The position numbers were made by a program, and so were the translations under genes. DNA of 64,000 nt. Source: Nocardia araoensis NBRC 100135. Lineage in GTDB: Bacteria; Actinomycetota; Actinomycetes; Mycobacteriales; Mycobacteriaceae. Where the stretch lies: positions 1-64,000 of the forward strand of contig NZ_BAFR01000113.1 in the NCBI RefSeq assembly GCF_000308435.1. Direction: 5' to 3'. The notes beneath the pieces were generated by a model. The model was not told the origin of the DNA and did not search any database. It saw nothing but the letters and a program-made list of their open reading frames with translations. Shown here piece after piece: positions 54,539-62,623 of the stretch; within the stretch, counting starts at the first letter, position 1, and each line of letters begins with the position of its first letter.

Positions 54539-54551
54539 CACCCATTGGGTG
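54539..54551. promoter_or_regulatory. Perfect 13-bp palindrome upstream of yrbEA
   Basis: CACCCATTGGGTG pairs 6-1-6 without mismatch. It lies ten bases from the tandem repeat and about 35 from the 23-bp near-palindrome. Confidence 0.5.
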
Positions 54552-54714
54552 ACACGTGGCTCGCATGCGACGCGACGCAGTATGCAGCAGGATCGATCTG
54601 TACTGCGTCTACATGCGAAGATGCGAACAGGCTACATCATCGAACAACACATCCGAACAGTAAGTAATCGCCCATTCTTCACTGCATCCGAGTCGGAGCC
54701 GACCCGGCGAGCCA

Positions 54715-54903
54715 CTAGGAGAGGGCTTCCAGCCAACGTTGCAACAGCATCGCGAGTGCGACGAGCACCGCGCAGCCGGCCAGGAAAAGACTGAGTACGG
54801 CCACCCACAGCCCGAAGCGGAGCACGGGATTGACCTTCATCTGCCCACCGAGGATCTTCACCACGATCACGAGAACGTCGATGAGCCACACCAGAGCCAT
54901 CAT
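54715..54903 (-). CDS. Small membrane protein, second of a pair upstream of the mce operon
   Basis: 62 residues from ATG 54903, sharing one base with the preceding stop (TGATG). Two hydrophobic helices (ALVWLIDVLVIVVKILGG and FGLWVAVLSLFLAGCAVLVA) separated by a short basic loop (QMKVNPVLR). No family recognised. Its location upstream of yrbEA, in the same direction and after a translationally coupled partner, suggests an accessory role, but about 300 bases with operator-like elements separate it from yrbEA. Confidence 0.6.
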   Translation of the reverse strand: MMALVWLIDVLVIVVKILGGQMKVNPVLRFGLWVAVLSLFLAGCAVLVALAMLLQRWLEALS

Positions 54904-55127
54904 CAGGTCATGCACACATTCGAGAAGGTCAGCACGGGCCAGCACACGATCGATCCCAGAAACGACATCAGCAGATCGATGCCGTGCATATCGCGCAGAT
55001 GGCCGGTGTGCGTGAGAGTCCAGATCACCCCGGCCGAGCCGTAGGGAACGCCGATGATGATCAGAGTCCCGAGGAACTCCGAGAGCTTCATCTCGTAGCC
55101 GAGTATTCGGTCCAGCTTTTTGAGCAT
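54903..55127 (-). CDS. Small membrane protein, first of a pair upstream of the mce operon
   Basis: 74 residues from ATG 55127; AAAGGA is eleven bases upstream, and an alternative ATG at 55139 has no room for a ribosome site. A basic start (MLKKLDRILGYEMKLSEFLG) precedes a helix (LGTLIIIGVPYGSAGVIWTL), and a second helix (LLMSFLGSIVCWPVLTFS) is near the end. The coupling with the next small gene argues that both are real. Function unknown. Confidence 0.6.
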   Translation of the reverse strand: MLKKLDRILGYEMKLSEFLGTLIIIGVPYGSAGVIWTLTHTGHLRDMHGIDLLMSFLGSIVCWPVLTFSNVCMT

Positions 55128-55490
55128 GCGTCGATGCATCCTTTCGCTTCGATCCACGCCGCGGCCCACGAACCGTGGACACCACCGGAAGGGAAGTGCC
55201 CAATCGCACGCACCGGTCGACGCGACCCGAGCCGTATGTTAGTCGATATTCTCGCGTATACGGAAGGGTTGACGAGCAATATGGACTGATATCACCGATA
55301 TGAGCAGGTCATAGGACCGATGCGCCAGCGGTCCATCCTTGTCATGTTGATGCACATTCTCCACATTTGTAGATGTCGACTGAACCGCCCTACGCGTCGA
55401 CGCAGCCCGATGGCAGTGGTGGGCCACCTGGACCGCGAGCCCTCCACGCAGCCCGCGAGGCCGAGCTGCGCCGCACTCCGCCGTTCGGCC
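55128..55490. other. Intergenic region without a gene
   Basis: About 360 bases between divergent units. On the minus strand TTCCGT, 18 bases and TAACAT near 55229-55258 could be the promoter of the small membrane protein pair. No coding frame with a start and a ribosome site was seen. Confidence 0.4.
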
Positions 55491-55514
55491 TTGACCTTGC
55501 CCCCAGGGCAAGGT
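55491..55514 (+). promoter_or_regulatory. MerR-type operator upstream of the beta-lactamase-family gene
   Basis: TTGACC (55491-55496) overlaps a perfect 9-3-9 palindrome: ACCTTGCCC (55494-55502) and GGGCAAGGT (55506-55514). MerR-family activators bind such dyads (CTTGACCTTGCCC...) between the -35 and a -10 kept about 19 bases away. A good -10 is not seen at that distance, where GGAGGG of the ribosome site lies. No merR-like gene is in the window. Confidence 0.55.
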
Positions 55515-55529
55515 TGGAGGGTGGTCGGC

Positions 55530-56954
55530 ATGACCAACAACGCACTGCACACCGTCGAAGCCCGGATGCGCGAGCAGGCCGCCGCCTACTGCGCGTCCAA
55601 CGAGGTCCCCGGATTCGTCGCCGGCGTCTACCACGCCGGTGAGCAGATCGTCGTCGCCCACGGCACCGCGAACATCGCCACCGGGGCGCCGATGCGCGAG
55701 GACACCGGCTTCCTCTTCGGCTCGGTGACCAAAGTACTGACCACCACGCTGGTCCTCCAGCAGGTCGAGCGGGGTCTTCTCGATCTCGACGCGCCGGTGG
55801 TGCGGTACCTGCCCGAGTTCGCCCTCACCGCGCCGGGCGCGGCGGACAAAATCCTGGTGCGGCACTTGATCTCGCATACCAACGGCATCGATGCGGACCT
55901 GTTCTTCCCCGATGCGAAAGGGCGCGACGCCCTGCGGATCTACGTCGAGGGCCTGGCGAGCAATTGCGGTGTCCTGTTCGAGCCCGGCGAGCAGCTCAGC
56001 TACTCCAACGGCGGCATGATCGTCGCGGGCCGTCTGCTGGAGGTGGTGACCGGGCTGTCCTTCCCCGATCTGCTCGAGCGCGACGTCTACGCACCCGTCG
56101 GCATGACGAACTCCAGCACTTCCGCCGAACGGGCGATGCTGCGCAGCACCGCGATCGGGCATTTCCCGGACCCGGACACCATGGCGGCCAGGCCCACCGG
56201 CATGTTCACGCTGCCCGACACCTGGGGACCGGCCGGCGGGACGCCGATCGGCACCGTCGCGGACCTGCTCGCCTTCGGGCGCACCCACCTGGCGGGCGGC
56301 GTGTCCCCCTCCGGCACGCGCGTGCTCTCGGCCGGGTCGACCGCGCTGATGCAGCAGATCTCGCACGACATGGCCACCCCGAACGTGCCGCCGATGGGCC
56401 TGGGTTGGGTGCGGTACCCGTTCGGCGACACGACCGTCCTGGCGATGTCGGGCGCGTCGCCCGGCGGCGTGTCCATCCTGTGCGTCGTGCCCGAATACGA
56501 CCTGGTGTTCACCGCCTTCGGCAACACCCCCGGGGCGATCATGCTGCACGACCAGATCCTGCGATGGCTGCTGAGCGAACATCTCGGTGTCCGGATACCC
56601 GCCCTGATCACCGAATCGGCACAGGACATCGATCTCACGCCCTACGTGGGCACCTATCGTTCCGATCAGCTGCGCGTCGACGTCGATGTCGTCGACGGTC
56701 AACTCGAGGAGCGCGTGACCTACGAACCGGCGGACGCATCGCAGGAGCGGATCTTCACCGAATTCGCCGGAGGTATGACCGCCGCCCCTCCGCAGCGCTA
56801 CGTGCCGGTCCGGCCCGGCCTTTTCGCGCCCGCCGGATATCCGCTCGAGACGTTCGACGGATACCTGCGGCTACTGCTCGTCTCCTACCACGAGATTCGC
56901 GATGGCCGAGCGCGTTTCCGCAACGGCGGCGGCCGCCTCACCCGGCGGGATTGA
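55530..56954 (+). CDS. Serine beta-lactamase / penicillin-binding-protein family hydrolase
   Basis: 474 residues from ATG 55530, with GGAGGG eight bases upstream. The class C-type motifs are there: GSVTKVLTTT with S65-x-x-K68, then YSN in GEQLSYSNGGMIVAG (the tyrosine motif). GASPGG near residue 318 takes the place of a KTG-type motif, like HTG/ASPGG variants in esterase-like members. No signal peptide, so the enzyme is probably cytoplasmic and more likely an esterase or peptidase than a drug-resistance enzyme. A C-terminal domain of about 110 residues (DLTPYVGTYRSDQLRVDVDV) is a lipocalin-like cap common to the family. Confidence 0.85.
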   Translation: MTNNALHTVEARMREQAAAYCASNEVPGFVAGVYHAGEQIVVAHGTANIATGAPMREDTGFLFGSVTKVLTTTLVLQQVERGLLDLDAPVVRYLPEFALTAPGAADKILVRHLISHTNGIDADLFFPDAKGRDALRIYVEGLASNCGVLFEPGEQLSYSNGGMIVAGRLLEVVTGLSFPDLLERDVYAPVGMTNSSTSAERAMLRSTAIGHFPDPDTMAARPTGMFTLPDTWGPAGGTPIGTVADLLAFGRTHLAGGVSPSGTRVLSAGSTALMQQISHDMATPNVPPMGLGWVRYPFGDTTVLAMSGASPGGVSILCVVPEYDLVFTAFGNTPGAIMLHDQILRWLLSEHLGVRIPALITESAQDIDLTPYVGTYRSDQLRVDVDVVDGQLEERVTYEPADASQERIFTEFAGGMTAAPPQRYVPVRPGLFAPAGYPLETFDGYLRLLLVSYHEIRDGRARFRNGGGRLTRRD

Positions 56955-57139
56955 AATCTCGATGCCGTCCGCCGCCAGGAGGGATGTCTCCGCCGCCGGG
57001 GTGCGGCGTGCATGAGCCGATCTCGGGTCGCAGCAGGCGTGTTCGCCATTAGGCTGACGCCGTCGAAGGTGCCCGAACGGCCGTCCTGTGTGGTGGGGCC
57101 GGCCGCAGCGGTCGGGCGCGGAAGAGCGAGGTATGCGCG

Positions 57140-58309
57140 ATGCGGGACAGTCGGTGGCGGCGGGCGGTGGCATCCGTCGTGTGCGGAGTCGGGCTGCTGG
57201 CGGGATCGTCGGTGAGTGCGGCGGCGGACCCGGCCGGTGAGACCGGTGTCGTGTGGTTGTGCAGGCCGGATCGAGCGGACGACCCGTGCCGAGGCAACTC
57301 GGCGACCACGGTGCGGCAAGCGGGACAACCCGATGCGCGCGAGGATCCAGCGCCGGCCGGGGATACCGGGGTGGACTGCTTCTATGTGTACCCGACGGTG
57401 TCCTTGGAGCCGACGCCCAACTCCGATACCGCGGTGACCCGCGAGGTGCGGGCGGTGGCCGAGCAGCAGGCCGCCCGATTCTCCCAGGTCTGTCAGGTAT
57501 TCGCCCCGGTGTACCGGCAACGGACCATCACCGCGCTGGCGCGGGAACGGGCATATTCGCCCGAGCAGCGCGCCGACATGGCGCGCATCGCGTACGACGA
57601 CGTCCTGCGCGCATGGCGGCAGTTCCGCTCCGAGCGCGAAAGCGGCAGGCCGGTAGTGCTTGTCGGGCATTCGCAGGGTGCGCGGATGCTGCGCCAACTG
57701 ATCCGGGAGGAGATCGAGCCGCAGCAGGCGGTGCGCGACCGGATCCTGTCGGCGATCCTGCTGGGTGGCAACGTGGTGGTGCCGAAGCACGGCGACGTCG
57801 GCGGCGATTTCCAGTACCTGCCGCTGTGCCGCAGCGAGCAGCAGACACGGTGCGTCCTGGCCTGGCAGACCTTCGGCGCGACCCCGCCTCCGGACAGCCG
57901 GTTCGGCCGCAACCCGACGACGCCTGAGCCGCTGCCTCATCCGTACGGCCCGGACTACGAGGTCGCCTGCACCAATCCGACCTCGTTGCGCGACAATGAA
58001 TCCCGCGTCGCGACCACCGTGCTCCGTACCGGCCCCGTGCCCAGCCCACTCGGCGCCGAACTGGCGCTTCGCCACGGACCGTCCGCCGTCGCCGCGCCGA
58101 CCCCGTGGCTGGTCCCGGCCGAGAAGTACCGGCTCCGGTGTGTGCGCGACGGCGACGCGACGGCGCTGCTGGCGACGCCGGAACCGGGCGGCCCCGAGCT
58201 GTATGCCGTCCCCGACGCGACCTGGGGCCTGCATCTCACGGACGTGGAGATCGCACTGGGCGATCTGGTCCGCATCGTCGCGTCCCAGATCGGCGCCGCG
58301 CACCGCTGA
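57140..58309 (+). CDS. Secreted DUF3089 lipase/esterase-like protein
   Basis: 389 residues with a signal peptide (AVASVVCGVGLLAGSSVSAAA). VDCFYVYPTVSLEPTPNSD starts the DUF3089 domain and PVVLVGHSQGARMLRQLI is the nucleophile elbow (GHSQG). DUF3089 is an alpha/beta-hydrolase family of actinobacteria and proteobacteria whose members are thought to be secreted lipases or esterases. Several cysteines (CRPDRADDPC, DCFY, QVCQV, PLCRSEQQTRC) should form disulfides outside the cell. It stands alone. Confidence 0.88.
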   Translation: MRDSRWRRAVASVVCGVGLLAGSSVSAAADPAGETGVVWLCRPDRADDPCRGNSATTVRQAGQPDAREDPAPAGDTGVDCFYVYPTVSLEPTPNSDTAVTREVRAVAEQQAARFSQVCQVFAPVYRQRTITALARERAYSPEQRADMARIAYDDVLRAWRQFRSERESGRPVVLVGHSQGARMLRQLIREEIEPQQAVRDRILSAILLGGNVVVPKHGDVGGDFQYLPLCRSEQQTRCVLAWQTFGATPPPDSRFGRNPTTPEPLPHPYGPDYEVACTNPTSLRDNESRVATTVLRTGPVPSPLGAELALRHGPSAVAAPTPWLVPAEKYRLRCVRDGDATALLATPEPGGPELYAVPDATWGLHLTDVEIALGDLVRIVASQIGAAHR

Positions 58310-58393
58310 ACACCGAAGCCGTCGGTCTCCCGACCCGGCCCTACTCGAGGCCCGGCACCCGAAACCGCGCGGCGATGCGGACCGGGCGGCGGA

Positions 58394-59374
58394 TCACGAG
58401 CGCGGCTCTTCGGGGATGGCCGCTATCGCATCGATCTCCACGAGCGCGCCGGGCCGAGCGTGTCCCGCGGTGGAGACGACCGTGATGGCGGTGCGGTGGT
58501 CGCCCCACACTGTTCGCGCCGCCGCGTATCCCGCCTGCGCGTCGGCCGCGTCGACGAGGTAGATCGTGAGTTTGACGACGTGTTCCGGACCGGTGTTCCC
58601 AGCCGCCAGCACGGTCAGTACGTTGCGCATGGCCTGCACGGTCTGCGCTTCCAAGCCATCGAGCAGTGCGCCCGTGCTGTCGGTACCGAGCTGACCGCCG
58701 ACGTAGAGCGTCCGTCCCGCGGGTGCGATCACGCCCTGCGTGAAGGCCGGGTTGCGGTGCAGTTCTTCGGGGTCGAGGCGGGTCGTATTCGTGGTCATGG
58801 GCTTCCTGACGGCGTCGGTGTGCAGGTAGAGGTCTCGGAGCAGGCAGACCTCGGACAGGTGGTGGATCAGCTCACGGTGGATGTGCAGGACCAGATCTGC
58901 CATCGAGGCCTCCGGGAAGGGTTCGTCCGGGCCGATCGGGACCCGGAGGCCGTCCTCGCCGAGAGCACGCACTCCGGTCAGCCAGATGTCGAGCTGGGCT
59001 TCGAGCTGTTCGAGCGCGGTGGCCGCGTCGCCCGCGTACTCCCAGGTCTGGTACGAGGCGGCGGGCGCGCCGAAGTGGGTCGCGTTGCGCGCGGCGAGCA
59101 CGCCGACGATGACGTGACCGAGTCGCCAGGCGATCGTGGTGAACGGCGTGGGGACGGGCTCCGGGAAGGCGTAGTCGATCGTGAAGTCCCCGGCCCCGGC
59201 CTGCACGGGCGCCGTCGAACTGCCGCGCGGCCGCACGTTCCATGCGTCCGGTACCGGCGACCAGAAGTACTCCTCGTCGGTGAGGCCGTGCAGCCGGTCC
59301 CGTAGCTGATGATTCCAGTGGGCTTCCCACTGCTCGCGCAGTGTCCTGTTCCAGTCGAGTGCGTCTGCGTCCAT
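58394..59374 (-). CDS. Fusion of a DinB-superfamily domain and a RidA domain
   Basis: 326 residues. Residues 1-190 are a DinB/DUF664-type four-helix metal protein (HWNHQLRDRLHGLTDEEYFW at the start; H87 in WRLGHVIVGVLAARN; HIHRELIHHLSE near 164-175). Residues 193-326 are a whole RidA/YjgF domain (VIAPAGRTLYVGGQLGTD, VVKLTIYLVD, then HARPGALVEIDAIA with the enamine-binding arginine). The two halves meet at an internal ATG at 58798 (M193) that has AGGA five bases upstream, so RidA alone could also be made. RidA hydrolyses reactive enamine/imine intermediates; the DinB half may be a thiol-dependent transferase or hydrolase. It is divergent from a WYL regulator across a perfect inverted repeat. 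Confidence 0.88.
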   Translation of the reverse strand: MDADALDWNRTLREQWEAHWNHQLRDRLHGLTDEEYFWSPVPDAWNVRPRGSSTAPVQAGAGDFTIDYAFPEPVPTPFTTIAWRLGHVIVGVLAARNATHFGAPAASYQTWEYAGDAATALEQLEAQLDIWLTGVRALGEDGLRVPIGPDEPFPEASMADLVLHIHRELIHHLSEVCLLRDLYLHTDAVRKPMTTNTTRLDPEELHRNPAFTQGVIAPAGRTLYVGGQLGTDSTGALLDGLEAQTVQAMRNVLTVLAAGNTGPEHVVKLTIYLVDAADAQAGYAAARTVWGDHRTAITVVSTAGHARPGALVEIDAIAAIPEEPRS

Positions 59375-59394
59375 GCCGCCACCCTGGCACCCCT

Positions 59395-59415
59395 AGCGGA
59401 CAGAATCGGTCCGCT
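59395..59415. promoter_or_regulatory. Perfect 7-7-7 inverted repeat between the DinB-RidA gene and the WYL regulator
   Basis: AGCGGAC (59395-59401), spacer AGAATCG, GTCCGCT (59409-59415), centred in the 62-base gap between two divergent starts. It can control both genes; the WYL protein is the likely binder. Confidence 0.65.
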
Positions 59416-59436
59416 GCTTCTGGCAAGCTGAGCGAC

Positions 59437-60438
59437 ATGGAGACGGGGAGCGGTGGCGAGCGGGGCACGACCGAGCGGGTGCTCACCCTGCTCGGACTGC
59501 TCCAGCAACGCCAGGTCTGGACCGGGCCCGAGCTCGCCGCGCGGCTGGGCGTCACGCCGCGCACGGTGCGGCGCGATGTCGAGCGCCTGCGCACGCTCGG
59601 CTATCCGGTACACGCCTGCCACGGTATCGGCGGCGGCTACCAGCTCGGCCGCGGACAGGAGCTGCCGCCGCTGCTCCTCGACGACGAGGAGGCCATCGTC
59701 ACCGCGGTCTCGCTCCTCGGCGGCGCCGGCGCCGCGGTCGCGGGCACCGAGGACGCCGCGCTCCGGGCGCTGGCCAAGCTCGACCGGGTCCTGCCCACCC
59801 GGTTGCGGCACGAAGTGCAGGCACTCTCCGGCTCGGTGGAATCCTTCGGCGGAGGCCAGCCGCCGATCGACCCCGACGTGCTGATGACTCTGGCCAGGGC
59901 CTGCCGCGACGAGGTCGAGGCCGGTTTCGACTACCCCGCAGGAGAACAGGTGCGACGGCGACGGGTCGAGCCTTACCGCTTGGTCTCCTCCGACCGGCGC
60001 TGGTACCTGCTGGCCTTCGACCTCGACCGCGACGACTGGCGCAGCTTCCGCGTCGACCGGATGACGGAGGTGGCCGCACGGACCTGGCGCTTCCGCCCGC
60101 GCGCGGCGCCCGAGGCGGCGGCTTACGTGCAGGAAGGCGTGGCGAGCCGGGTCTACCCGCTGCGGGCCCGCTTCTTGGTGCACGCCTCCGCCGAGACGGT
60201 GCGCGCGCAGATCCCGGCCTCGGCCGCCGCCGTACTACCGTGCGGCAGCGATCGCTGCGAGGTTCGCAGCGGAGCCGACCACAGCCTCGACATCGTGCTC
60301 GTGCACATGCTGTTGCTCGGGCACGACTTCGAAATCCTCGACCCTCCCGACCTCGCGCACCGCAGCCGCGCGCTGGCCGAGAAATTGCTGTCGGCCGGTG
60401 CGAAAATCGCGCCGGCGCCCGGCATCGGGGATTCCTGA
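59437..60438 (+). CDS. HTH-WYL transcriptional regulator (YafY/DeoR type)
   Basis: 333 residues from ATG 59437. RVLTLLGLLQQRQVWTGPEL, then LGVTPRTVRRDVERLRTLG, is the winged helix. The WYL domain has RRRRVEPYRLVSSDRRWYLL followed by AFDLDRDDWRSFRVDRMTEV (the WYL motif is read WYL in RWYLLAFD), and a WCX-type C-terminal part follows. WYL proteins sense small ligands or nucleic acid and often regulate an adjacent gene; the divergent DinB-RidA fusion is the obvious target. CAAGCT seven bases before the ATG could be a weak leaderless -10. Confidence 0.9.
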   Translation: METGSGGERGTTERVLTLLGLLQQRQVWTGPELAARLGVTPRTVRRDVERLRTLGYPVHACHGIGGGYQLGRGQELPPLLLDDEEAIVTAVSLLGGAGAAVAGTEDAALRALAKLDRVLPTRLRHEVQALSGSVESFGGGQPPIDPDVLMTLARACRDEVEAGFDYPAGEQVRRRRVEPYRLVSSDRRWYLLAFDLDRDDWRSFRVDRMTEVAARTWRFRPRAAPEAAAYVQEGVASRVYPLRARFLVHASAETVRAQIPASAAAVLPCGSDRCEVRSGADHSLDIVLVHMLLLGHDFEILDPPDLAHRSRALAEKLLSAGAKIAPAPGIGDS

Positions 60439-60515
60439 GCCCATCGCGTCCGCACGATCGCCGCGAGCCCACGGGACCGATCGGTCGGGGGCGCTCACGG
60501 CGGTCCGCGGGCGTT

Positions 60516-61499
60516 CTACTGCCGAGCGAGGGCAGCAGGGCCGGGGCCTGTCGGTGTCCCGGCTCGCATGGTTCGGCAGTCCGCTTGTCTGCCCGCGCGC
60601 GACGTCGACCGCGGACGGTAGGTCAGGCAGGCTGCCGATGCGCCGTCCACTGCGAGGAAGACCACGGTTTGTGCGGTGTCGAGCAGGCCCGCTGCCAGTG
60701 CATGGAGATAGGCGTGCACCGGCCCGGCAGTGTAGGGATCTCCGACGCAGGCATCGAAACCGACGACCGACCGCGCCGGGATGACGAGCGCGTCGGCCAA
60801 ACGGGCGCGGAAGTCGGCGGCCTGGTCGGGAGCCAGCAGCAGTGCGCGGCCTTCGGCGAAGTCACGGCCGTCGAGCCCTTCGGAGTCCAGACAGGCACGT
60901 ACTACCGCGGTCGCCGAGTCCACCCGGTCCTCCGCACCGGTACGAACGCGGATCGCGCTACGGCCTGCGGCGCCGACATCGTTCAGCGGCACCCAGGCGA
61001 TCGGCTCGACCGGGCCGGTGGTGTCGCGCGTGTGCAGGCGTCCGAATCCCCCTGCGGTAGGCGAAGTTCCGAGCAACAGGGCGGCGCCGTCGGCGCTGTA
61101 GGGGAATTCGGCGACATCGCGCTCGGTCGAAGGATGGGCGTCGCCCGCGACGAGCAACGCGTACCGAACCGTGCCGGTGGCGAGGAAGGTGTCCGCCGTC
61201 GCGATGGCGTGCAGCAGGCCGCAGGCACCGTGCATGAGGTCGAAGGACAGCACCGGGACGCGCCCGGCCGCATACGTGAGCCCGAGACCGATCCGCTTCT
61301 GGATGAGGGCCGACACCGCGGGCTCGGAGATGTTGCTGTCCCGGAAGACACCCGTGTTGATCAGCATCCCGATCTCGTGCAGGCCGACCTCGGAGCGCTC
61401 GACGCAGGTCCGTGCCGCGCGAGTGGCCAGTTCGAGGTAACTGCCGGTGTCGATGTCGCGGTTCGTCGCGGCCGAGACGATCGTCGTCGCCATGCTCAT
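60516..61499 (-). CDS. Thiolase-fold KASIII-like partner protein
   Basis: 327 residues from ATG 61499 (ATGA overlap with the next-upstream gene's stop). ELATRAARTCVERSEVGLHE and VLSFDLMHGACGLLHAIATA are of the KASIII/chalcone-synthase type, with C93 at the usual nucleophile position. The histidine and asparagine motifs of a true KASIII (HQxN and GNT) are not found in the C-terminal half (GFDACVGDPYTAGPVHAYLH instead). This suggests a non-condensing partner, such as an acyl-shuttling or chain-length-type subunit of the intact KASIII encoded upstream. The last 30 or so residues look non-conserved. Confidence 0.75.
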   Translation of the reverse strand: MSMATTIVSAATNRDIDTGSYLELATRAARTCVERSEVGLHEIGMLINTGVFRDSNISEPAVSALIQKRIGLGLTYAAGRVPVLSFDLMHGACGLLHAIATADTFLATGTVRYALLVAGDAHPSTERDVAEFPYSADGAALLLGTSPTAGGFGRLHTRDTTGPVEPIAWVPLNDVGAAGRSAIRVRTGAEDRVDSATAVVRACLDSEGLDGRDFAEGRALLLAPDQAADFRARLADALVIPARSVVGFDACVGDPYTAGPVHAYLHALAAGLLDTAQTVVFLAVDGASAACLTYRPRSTSRAGRQADCRTMRAGTPTGPGPAALARQ

Positions 61500-62545
61500 G
61501 CCGCCAAACGCGAGATGGTCGCGGCGAGATATCCGGAGACGATTCCCGATGCCGCGGGGATCATGAGGATTTTCGATCCCTTCGGGATCTTCTGCCGCGC
61601 GAGGTGCTCGTGCAGGACCAGGAAATGAGAGGTCGACGCGGTATTGCCGTAGTCGTGCAGCACGTTGAGGGCTTGCGGCATCGGTGTGCCGAAATGCCGT
61701 TCGGTCAGATCCGAGATGTACTCGATGGCGGGCGCGCTGAATTGATGGTGAATCCAGTAGTCGTATTTCTCGCTCTCCCAGGTACGTCCGGTCTCGGCGA
61801 GGAAGTCGGCCATGCGGTCGATGCCCTGCCGGTAGCGGGCTTCGTTCTGCATGGCGCGATTGTCGGTGTACATCGCGATGCCGCCGGTGCGGTCGCTGGG
61901 CATCCCGATGCAGTGCTCGGCGCCGTCGGCCGCGGTCATCAACTCGACGTAGTGCAGTTCGTCGTCGTCGTCGCCACGGCCGTCGAGCACCACCGCGACC
62001 GCGGCGTCCCCGACCGTCAACGCCGCGAATTGCGGGTCGTAGGGCTTGCTGATCTCGCGCAGCGCCGTCTCGGCGATCGGCGTGATCTGCTCCCCGCTCA
62101 CCACCAGGCCGTTGCGCACCGCGCCGGCCTTGATCATGCGATCGAGCACCATCACTCCGGTGATCATCCCGGCGCAGGCGTTCGAGACATCGAAGTGCCG
62201 AGCCGCGTTCGCGCCGATCGCATTGCCGAGCATGAGCGCGAAAGAGGGTGCGTAGCAGAAGATTCCCGCGCCGCGAGTACGCGTGATGGAGGCCGAGATG
62301 ACGACGTCCAGCTCGTCGGCCCGATAGCCGGAATGCCACAGACAGTCCTCGATCGCGTGCAACGCCAGCTCGAAGGACGATTCGTACCGGTCCGGATCCG
62401 AGTCGTAGACGCGACGGTTCTTGATCCCGGTGATGCGCTCCAGATCCAACGACCGCGGCACAGCCAGCTCGGCGATCAGATCTTCGGTGGAGCGGACGGT
62501 CGTCGGCGTGTACGCGCCGATCGACTCGAAACGAGTACGAAGCAT
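61496..62545 (-). CDS. 3-oxoacyl-ACP synthase III (KASIII) family protein
   Basis: 349 residues from ATG with AGGGGAG upstream. The catalytic triad is complete: C124 in SNACAG, H267 in IHHQFS and N301 in YGNTAS. SLDLERITGIKNRRVYDSDP is the usual KASIII entry. It would condense an acyl-CoA with a malonyl carrier, or transfer an acyl group. The tight pair with a degenerate homologue, and an SDR just upstream, suggests a small dedicated pathway rather than bulk fatty acid synthesis. Confidence 0.88.
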   Translation of the reverse strand: MLRTRFESIGAYTPTTVRSTEDLIAELAVPRSLDLERITGIKNRRVYDSDPDRYESSFELALHAIEDCLWHSGYRADELDVVISASITRTRGAGIFCYAPSFALMLGNAIGANAARHFDVSNACAGMITGVMVLDRMIKAGAVRNGLVVSGEQITPIAETALREISKPYDPQFAALTVGDAAVAVVLDGRGDDDDELHYVELMTAADGAEHCIGMPSDRTGGIAMYTDNRAMQNEARYRQGIDRMADFLAETGRTWESEKYDYWIHHQFSAPAIEYISDLTERHFGTPMPQALNVLHDYGNTASTSHFLVLHEHLARQKIPKGSKILMIPAASGIVSGYLAATISRLAA

Positions 62546-62623
62546 GCTCCCCTGCTTTCCGCTTCAGTCGGCGTCGATTGTCGTGTCGCTTCGCGACAAG
62601 GTTGTCGCTGGTGGTAGGTGCGC

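Noticed and set aside
55530..56954. A true secreted beta-lactamase
   Set aside because: There is no signal peptide and the third motif departs from KTG; an esterase/peptidase-like member is more probable.
60240..61628. A 462-codon plus-strand frame opposite the KASIII-like gene
   Set aside because: No family resemblance and Arg/Gly-rich composition; the minus-strand gene has a conserved active site and coupled start.
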